From positions 122,203,373-122,267,372 of the forward strand of contig OY987299.1 of NCBI GenBank assembly GCA_963920635.1: DNA of 64,000 bases, given 5' to 3'. The DNA is from Pseudeuparius sepicola. Its lineage: Eukaryota; Arthropoda; Insecta; Coleoptera; Anthribidae. A program made the translations under genes and the position numbers. The notes beneath the pieces are model-generated. The model was not told the DNA's origin and made no database searches. It saw nothing but the letters and a program-made list of their open reading frames with translations. This document shows, piece by piece, positions 56,829-64,000 of this stretch. Numbering within the stretch: the first letter of the stretch is position 1; each line of letters opens with the position of its first letter.

Positions 56829-58104
56829 TATGCAGGGGATGAAGCCATTAATCGAACTCGTATTTTCTATAGAGAATAACCTGCGGGTTTCTTTGTCAAG
56901 TCGGAATTGTATAGAATAAGAATGTCCAATTTATATACTCCTCCATGCAAATGCGTATTATAAATGTACGCAGAATATTGTTGCTCGAACCCACTAGTTT
57001 CTAAATGAATAATTAAACTGCAGACTTAAAACAAATGTAAACCATTTTTATACGTATATGCACTTCCTAGATAAATAACTATTTTCTACTGCCACATGTC
57101 ATGTACATTTTCCGTTTTCTTTACAATCTATATACATAATGACTACATACACCTTGTAGAGGGTATGAAGTCAAGTGTTTTCAAATCAAGTAACTTTTGA
57201 ATTTATTTTATTCCGATAGATTGTGTGATCTGTCAAATTATTTTCATCATTTTCCCAAATATTCGTTTTGCACGGAGAAAAATATACATACTATACAACA
57301 CAAGTGGAATTGTCTTCACGTGATATGTAGACATACCTAAACTTCTAAAATATTATAGAATCGTACATCATAATGTTGCGAAAATTCTGGAAACTTCCCC
57401 ATATTCCCTGCCACATTCTTTTATTATCATACGACCGCCCCTTTCCATCATCTTCCCATTTCCTTCCTCGTGGCGCCGTTCAGTTTTTGCCGAGGGTAAT
57501 TGCGCGAGCTCACCTACCGTAATGACTGAAAAGGCCCTTTGGAAGCTGCGGGGATTTCGCCCGTCAACTTCCGGCCCCCCCGAGGGAAATCACATTCGCC
57601 TATTAGCGTTAGGTGTGCTCGGGAAGGTGAGACGGTGTCGGGGCGACATGTTTGACTATTGTTTTTGTCCCTTTTGGGAGGGCGCAACAGTATAATACAC
57701 AATATTCTCCAATACGAGCAATACGAAAACACTTGACACCAACTTGCCAAAATTACCAGACATCAATGGCAAATAATTAATTTATAAACACATTTTTAAA
57801 ACCGGTGTTAAAAAGGGGAAAAAATCGCGCCTGACTTGGACATCCAAGCGTCATGTTTGTTTGCTTGGACGCCCCAGCCAAGCCGTCACTTTCGTATTAT
57901 TCGAAACAGTAAACTCGTTCAAGATGAATCGTTTTTAACAAGAAATATTCTCAACAAAGGCCACACGTCCTGGAGATATTTTTTTTATAAATTTAGCTTG
58001 AGAATTAATTATATTCTCAAACGCTATTTTCTGCATAAGCAAGATCACTCGTACAAATTAGATTTTTATTTTCAAGTAAAATCCTGAATCGGCAAATAAA
58101 GATA
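56829..58104. other. No supported gene; GC-rich patch 57440-57640
   Basis: CTTCCGGCCCCCCCGAGGGA and nearby GC-rich sequence is non-repetitive. A lone CACGGAGAAAAATATA end is at 57273. Confidence 0.35.
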
Positions 58105-58108
58105 TTAA

Positions 58109-58445
58109 GAGGGGGTTGACGACAGCGAAAGTGACGTTAGATTTCGTATTTTTTTAAGTTGTATAGCATAAAATCTAATAACATTTTACCTGGCAAAAAT
58201 TTAGTACAAACATCTCTGTCTTCATTTTAATCATAAGATCTTAAAAGCATATTCACTGGAATTATTATTTTTTCCAAGGTTTTCATAACCTATAAAACAA
58301 AAGGCTGCTTTTAAGATCTTATGATTAAAATGAAGACAGAGACGTTTGTACTAAATTGTTGTCAGGTAAAATGTTATTAGATTTTATGCTATACAACTTA
58401 AAAAATACGAAATCTAACGTCACTTTCGCTGTCGGCAACCCCCTC
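58109..58445. mobile_element. Palindromic MITE with TTAA duplication
   Basis: TTAA at 58105-58108 and 58446-58449 flank inverted ends GAGGGGGTTGACGACAGCGA / complement. Arms of about 130 bp continue through GTGACGTTAGATTTCGTATT and CTTCATTTTAATCATAAGAT. TTAA targets suggest piggyBac-type (or Sola3-type) mobilisation. Confidence 0.85.
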
Positions 58446-58449
58446 TTAA

Positions 58450-58814
58450 TTCATACTCCTGATTTTTGTTGGCAAACTATACATACGAATATGTTTTAAT
58501 TTTAATAGAGATACATTTTATGTATTTTCGTCACAGGTAGCGCTGGTAGGCTTATATAATGACAGTTATTAGTTTATCACAGTAGTCTTATATGCCAGTT
58601 TGGTTATCATTTGCTTCGAGAAAATCTAGGAAAACTTGATTTTTCACTTAAAAGTCTGAAACTTGGATACAAACATTTTATATCAAACACCCCCATATAC
58701 AGTCTGTCAAAGATTACAATACACAATATCGCCCAATATGCCTGAGAGCCAGGCACAACACTACACAATTGTGTACCCACTTGTACCTGTGTTAATTTGT
58801 TGATTTTGCCCTTA
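58450..58814. other. No gene seen
   Basis: AT-rich spacer between two transposons. Confidence 0.4.
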
Positions 58815-58921
58815 TAAAAGGTTTTTCAATAAGGACGGGTCGATGTTGAAATGGAATAAAACAAGTTGTGTCTGAAGTATTAACGAAATTCTTTTTTTAT
58901 TTGAAAGGCCCATGTGTGCCA

Positions 58922-59928
58922 TTATGTATGGAATATAACATCGTTCAAATGTCCGCCGCGGCTTCTCACGGTGGCACGGATCCGAGTGGTCCAATTTTTA
59001 ATGGCTCTGCCGCATAGATCCGGTTGAATTTGAGCGATGGCATTGGTTATGTTGGCTTTAAGGGCATCGGCCGATTGCGGCTTATTGGCATAGACCTGCA
59101 ACATCAGGTAACCCCACAAGAAAAAGTCTAGCGGGGTCAAATCGCACGATCTTGGTGGCCAATTCACGTCACCTCTGCGAGAGATAACCATACCCTCAAA
59201 TCGTTCATGCAGAATATCCATCGTGGCGTCTGCTGTGTGGCACGTAGCCCCGTCCTGCTGGAACCACATGTCGCCTACCTCCAGATCGTTCAATTTGGTC
59301 CAAAAGAAATCTGTTAGCATCGTTCTGTAGCCCTCGCCGTTAATGGTGATGATGGCCTCACTAACATAATTATTTTCAAAATAGTACGGATCAATGACAT
59401 CGCCGGCCCAAAATCCGCACCAAATGGTAACTTTTTGTGGATCATTGCCACCTGGTGAACCTCGTGTGGGTTGGCGTCGTCCCATATACCTACGGCAATT
59501 TTGCTTGTTAACAAAGCCATTCACCCAAAAATGCGCCTCGTCGCTAAAGATGATTTTTCGGCCAAAATTAGGGTCCTCTTCCAAACGCTCCGAAGCCCAG
59601 TCAGCGAACAAACGGCGTTGTCTATGGTCATTAACTTTGAGTTCCTGGGTCAGTTGGATCTTGTACGAGTGTAGGCCCAAGTCCCGACGCAAAATTCGCC
59701 AAGTTGAAGTCTTGGTCTTAGTTCCTGTGCACGGCGAGGAATTGACTGCTTCGGGTTCTCCTGGATACTTTCACGAACTGCGGCAATGTTCTCGGCCCTT
59801 CTGGCCTTCTGGCCCTTCAACCGGTTGTCTCGAATTTGGCCACGAAACATTGAAGAGTCGACTTTGAACGGCCACCGCGTCTGCCGTAAAATGGGCGCAA
59901 CGCGCGCAACCTTTGCACTAACGAACAT
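58922..59928 (-). pseudogene. Mariner-like transposase, N-terminus lost, frameshifted
   Basis: The 256-codon frame 59692-58922 keeps all three catalytic Asp: IIFSDEAHFWVNG (residue 51), MWFQQDGATCHT (147) and RSCDLTPLDFFLWG (184), with 36 residues between the last two, and ends RGGHLNDVIFHT, the family's usual C-terminus. Upstream, AENIAAVRESIQENPKQSIP lies in another frame, joined through a 1-base deletion or 2-base insertion near 59719. Inside the long frame a short out-of-frame stretch (about 59455-59510: RRYMGRRQPTRGSPGG) replaces the family's W-D-x-NP region, which is readable in the neighbouring frame as GIWDDANPHEVHQVAM, so two compensating indels occurred. The first ~60-70 residues (HTH region) are missing. 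Probably inactive. Confidence 0.85.
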
Positions 59929-59934
59929 TCATTA

Positions 59935-60240
59935 CAAGCTTTTATTTAACTTGCAATTGCTGAAGCTGAATTAGAACCACTTCCTGACATCCGAGTGAGC
60001 TGAAATTTTGCATACACCTTTAGTTCCGGTGACAATACAATATGCTATACTCAATATTGTAATACTTTCAAAATGGCCGTCGCCACAAGATGGCGGATGA
60101 TGTATTTTTTTGATAATAAAGTTTTATCATTTGGACGGGCTGCTCAATGGTGTAACTTGCCATGGTGATTTGGCATCAGTGACTGAATAATAAACACCAG
60201 ATTAGACAGACGCCACCAAAACAACATGGCTGCCACAGGA
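59935..60240. mobile_element. Possible Helentron-like fragment within mariner
   Basis: AGCTTTTATTTAACTTGCAA at 59938-59957 equals the complement of the terminus of the Helentron-like copies, followed by GAGCTGAAATTTTGCATACA, similar in style to their TTTCAGCTCGATCG region. A matching far end was not found. Confidence 0.45.
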
Positions 60241-60394
60241 TGCCAACATCGACCTGTCCCAACTAAAAAACCCTTTACAACATTTAGATACGAAGCGATC
60301 AAAAACTTTTACAGTTACTGTTCAGTTAACACTATGTAAACAAGCCAAAATGAACGTTATGTTGGCGATAAACATTGAAAGTTTACTTGCTGTA

Positions 60395-61037
60395 CAGGGT
60401 GTCCCATTTTTTGTGTTTTTGGGTGTTTTTCTCAAAAATCTCGGTTATTATTAAAGCTAGAGGGTTGCGGTTTTCACGTCACTGTACTACTTTTTTGAGA
60501 GGAATTTGGTGGACCAATCAGATTTTAGATAAGTTTTATAGTTTCCGCGCATTGGCGCAGGACTGAAATTTTGGATTTTTTGGAAACCTCTCTCCTGGCT
60601 ACAACTTATATATATCGACAAATTTAATTAACTATTTTTATAGATTTTTTGGCGTAGAATCGAATGGAATAATTAGTTTTTTGGTAGCGTTAATAGTTTT
60701 TGAGATATGAACTATGGTTTCCATTTAAAAAATATATATAACTTTGGTTCATATCTCAAAAACTATTAACGCTACCAAACCAACCAAACCAAAAAATCTA
60801 TAAAAATAGTTGATTAAATTTGTCGATATATATAAGTTGTAGCCAGGAGAGAGGTTTCCAAAAAATCGAAAATTTCAGTCCTGCGCCAATGCGCGGAAAC
60901 TATAAAACTTATCTAAAATCTGATTGGTCCACCAAATTCCTCTCAAAAAAGTAGTACAGTGACGTGAAAACCGCAACCCTCTAGCTCTAGAGATTATTGA
61001 GAAAAACACCCAAAAACACCCAAAATGGGACACCCTG
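60395..61037. mobile_element. 643-bp near-perfect palindromic MITE, CAGGGTGTCCCATTTT ends
   Basis: TA at 60393-60394 and 61038-61039. Arms over 300 bp share TGGACCAATCAGATTTTAGA and AGTTTCCGCGCATTGGCGCA; the centre is near 60720-60740. Non-coding. Confidence 0.92.
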
Positions 61038-61042
61038 TACTT

Positions 61043-61854
61043 ATTGGTTGTTAGTTGTTAGGCAACGGAACTTCGAGACGACGCAATGCCTGCTTAAAAT
61101 ATAGCGCGTTGCGAGATGCGAATTGTCCAGCAAGTAGACTTCTCGATTGATGAAGGCGATGCCCCGATGTGAAAATGGAATCGGTCGTGCAGAAAATTTT
61201 GTATGTATCAGGGACGCAAAGTGCATTTATGACCGCCATCGTGGAACGTACAGCCTTCGGCTTGCCGGATGAGATAATCCATTACCAACTGCACACCGGC
61301 ACGTACACGCGGAAATAAGAAAAGTTGGCGGCGGCGCGAGATTAAAAATAGCCGGGGGATGAGACGTGCCGGGGGAAGTTATGGTCGGCCGCCGGTCCAA
61401 AGAAAATCGTCATTTATCAAAAGAAATTACATTTGAGGAGTGTGTTGCACAGATGATAAAATTGATCAATGTTCGGAGATTTCCCGGGCCGGCCGGATTT
61501 ATCGGGAAAAGTTCCGAACTGAATGTATGGCGCGATAAGTCTTTAATGCCCCGATATATCGGATATATCGCGGGGACCGTGCGACCATCGGGGTTTTCGG
61601 GTTTAACGGAATGAGGCGACATAGAAACACTTCTCAAGAAATGAAAATATAAAGACTTCTTTCGATAACCGTCAAAAAGCACGTTAAATTATTGTTTTCA
61701 ATGCACAATCGAATCGAATTTTCATTGTTTCAATACAGTATGCAAAATAAGTACTTTGCGCATTGTTTCGAATTACTTGCTAATTGAATTTAGGTTAGAA
61801 CGACATTGAAAGAACTATGTTATTAATGTGGGAATTGTACAGAACAAATTTCTA
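61043..61854. promoter_or_regulatory. No supported gene; GC-rich island 61230-61620
   Basis: GC-rich blocks GGCGGCGGCGCGAGATTAAA, TTTCCCGGGCCGGCCGGATT, CCCCGATATATCGGATATAT. Overlapping frames on both strands (82 and 90 codons) are shadows of each other with no family. Shares AAAAGTTCCGAAC with the 41.9 kb island. Confidence 0.3.
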
Positions 61855-62157
61855 TACTATATCCAAGTTACAGAGGCAGTGAATCAAAACATTGGCCACC
61901 ACGTGGTCGCGATGTGACCTATTGTCTTATTAATCCTGCCGTCGTAAAATCTCAAGTGTTTAGGCGGCGAGTGGAATGCAGGGCCGGCTCTTCCCTCAGT
62001 CGACTTTCTTGCATAGGTAGGATCGCGCGCAGACTTGTTGCAGAATCTCATATAGTATTTATTAGTCCGACCCTGGTAATCGATCGCAATGCGGTCATGT
62101 CACATGACCGCATTGACTTTGTTTATATCTACTGCCTCTGTAATTTGGATAGACTTT
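61855..62157. mobile_element. MITE, TCTATCCAA-type ends, copy 2
   Basis: Shares TCAAAACATTGGCCACCACG and ATGCAGGGCCGGCTCTTCCC with 37321-37700. Has a private hairpin CAATGCGGTCATGT-C-complement at 62088-62116, a local inverted duplication absent from copy 1. Confidence 0.8.
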
Positions 62158-64000
62158 AGCTGTGTTACGTACAATTGATTTTTGAATATCGAATTACAAC
62201 CACATGGCCGACCAGTAACGTCATCGTAGGAGGTCAGGTGGTATTTTTCTTTTCTTTTATTTTTTGAGATATAAATTTAAAATTTGGAACATATATATAT
62301 ATATATATTTCTTCATATAGCCATATTTTTTTATACTTCCGTTTTCACCGGAAATAACATCAATTTTGAAGGTACCCCACCATATTTTTGTAAAATTTTG
62401 ACAACCCTGTCAACTTTTATTTAAAATTTTATTTTTGAATCTAGAAGGCTATGTATGAACTTGCTAAATATGGTTAATTGGGCTTCCGTAATCTCCGAAA
62501 AATTGAAACTTTAAGAAACAAAATTTTTTGACATTTTTACAAGTCACCTCAGATGAAAAGATTAAATTTTTGCAAAATACTCGATTTTTTGGCTCCTGGT
62601 GTTTATTAAAGAGTATTTTGTTGTCTTTAATTTGGTGAGTCAAATACGGCCCCAGAAATAGCCACTGCGCCTTGAAAACCCTATTAAAAATAAAAATTGA
62701 CAGTTTGTCAAACATTGACAGAAATGTTATAGGGTACATGGAATTTTATGGTGAATCCAAATATGCAAAAATATACAAGGCGTTCCATTTAAAAATTCAA
62801 AGTTGATGTTATTTCCGATGAAACCGGAAGCAGAAAAATGTGTCTCCCAAATTTAAAATTTTTATCTGAAAAAATAAAATTAAAATTGGGTTTCAGCCAA
62901 ATCCCGTGGTCACCTGCTAAAATGTAGAAGTAGATACTCTTTTGATTATCTCCAGATACTTCTTTGACTATCTACTACCTTGATATAATTTTAAAATTTG
63001 GATGTGCGCAAATTTCGTTTGAAAACCTGCAACCTGATCATCCTCCCAATTCTCCAAACTACGAGTACTACAAAAGCAACCACATGCTTGTGCTCTACAA
63101 GATGGGGTTACGGATTTTAAACCCGACGTTTCGTCTCTTGTTCACCATCAACTTTGTTTTATGGCCGCCATAAAAAAACACTATTTATTAACAAGATGAA
63201 AGCGTATACAGGGTAGAGGTCCATAGTATATAGAGTTCAATGTAGAGTTATTTGGTTAAAATTAAAGCATTTATATTCTATAAATTCACCCCGTTAAATT
63301 AAAGCGTTGGCTTTAGAAAAAGTAAATGATAAAGCAGATGTGTGCACTAGAGGCCCTGTATGACCTTGGGAGAAAATCCCTTCCCTGTATACAAAACCTT
63401 TCACAAAACCTTTCAGCAATGGAAAATTACCAAGCACGAATCATAATTCCCAAAAATTTATTGCCCCCCGCGGCGACGTACAAATTACTTTTTGATTGGT
63501 ATTTGTTTCATAATCTGGTGTTTTTTGTGTTGGCCAGTTCGAAACTTCGCGTGATGAACATCGACGATCGCGTGCTCCCTTAACCGTGAGAGAAAACAAT
63601 GGCCTTGTTATTCCACTAGAACATACGTTTCTGATTTATTGAAAGCGATACGGCATTGGGGTATGTAAAGAGTTCTGAAGTTGGACAAAATTCATGCAGT
63701 TTTATGACTTTCCTCAGTATATACGTTTAAATACCACCAAAGTACTGTATAGTGGACTCTACACCAGTGATTATAGTATTATAGTAAGCTCCATGTGTAC
63801 TGATTAGAATGTTAGTACCTAATTACCGCTACATATGCTACCTTAATGCAAAGTTCTTGCTCGTTACATACCGCCCTCTACGAATGATGGCCTGAAGTTT
63901 AATTTCTCCCTTCATAGTTTCGCTATTGGACGCTGGATGCCCCCAACGTCGCTGCTTACATGCCTACACCGGGAACCACAGAGATCATTATAACAGTGCA
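62158..64000. other. No supported gene; imperfect foldback 62325-62870
   Basis: CCGGAAATAACATCAA (62350) pairs with TTGATGTTATTTCCG (62803), and flanking AAATTTAAAATTTGG-type blocks also match: probably a degraded MITE. 63046-63096 shares sequence with 53719-53768. Short frames near 63.0-63.6 kb have no recognised family. Confidence 0.45.

Larger units (their letters stand above)
58817..60275 (-). mobile_element. Mariner-type transposon, about 1.46 kb
   Basis: The 36-base inverted ends share GGTTTTT and GGTCGATGTTG (AAAAGGTTTTTCAATAAGGA left, AAAGGGTTTTTTAGTTGGGA right). TA lies at 58815-58816 and 60276-60277. It encodes the transposase below. Its 5' third (about 59935-60240) does not encode the expected N-terminal DNA-binding domain and holds a Helentron-like end. 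Confidence 0.85.

Noticed and set aside
61366..61682. Overlapping 82- and 90-codon frames on opposite strands
   Set aside because: Mutual shadows in a GC-rich island, without splice sites or known domains.

Overview
The window looks like insect nuclear DNA, AT-rich and dominated by transposable elements (TEs). Evidence: an R4/Dong-type LINE sitting in TAA/ATT repeats, Tc1/mariner-type transposases, Helitron/Helentron-like derivatives, a hAT-type element, a PIF/Harbinger relic and many palindromic MITEs ending in TACAGGGTGTCCC-like sequence. I see no bacterial operons, no tRNA and no intact rRNA gene. A beetle is my guess from the repeat style, not something the sequence proves. Only one clear host coding exon is visible: a minus-strand multipass-membrane exon, GPCR-like, at 1333-1670. 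Two further short first-exon candidates (3228-3370, THAP-like 38094-38169) are weak.

Layout. 1-0.8 kb: broken mariner-like transposase. 1.3-1.7 kb: GPCR-like exon. 1.8-4.1 kb: two foldback elements. 7.1-10.2 kb: a TIR element carrying eight copies of a 16-bp palindrome, GCAATCGTNNGATTGC. 10.6-13.6 kb: a 3-kb TA-flanked TIR element with an internal 773-bp tandem duplication. 14.2-16.1 kb: a palindromic MITE split by a Helentron-like insertion that keeps the last 61 codons of a Pif1-type helicase. 16.3-17.6 kb: decayed transposase, minisatellite and MITEs. 18.6-20.2 and 23.3-24.1 kb: TIR elements. 25.0-30.2 kb: a LINE 3' fragment whose ATT tail hosts a near-full-length R4/Dong LINE in tandem with a truncated second copy. 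34-35.6 and 50 kb: a dispersed repeat family with 5S rRNA-like segments. 37.2-37.9 kb: hAT fragment carrying a MITE. 42-47 kb: foldback, Harbinger relic and a GACCGTAT-rich TIR element. 47.9-50.0 kb: an 8-bp-TSD hAT-type element containing an inverted pair of Penelope-like arms, each with a complete-looking hammerhead ribozyme. 51.8-52.7 kb: second Helentron-like copy. 56-62 kb: foldbacks, a TTAA-flanked MITE, a mariner with a long transposase ORF, and a 643-bp palindrome.

How the parts work together: mostly as a fossil record of mobile elements landing inside one another. Because several families are present twice, one copy often shows the empty site of an insertion carried by the other, so target duplications and relative ages can be read directly (Helentron in foldback, MITE in hAT, Penelope-like pair in hAT). 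GC-rich islands that match no visible repeat (about 5.6, 13.8, 39.3, 42.0, 54.9, 57.5 and 61.4 kb) are the best candidates for host regulatory DNA. All family names come from motif recognition by eye and were not checked against a database.
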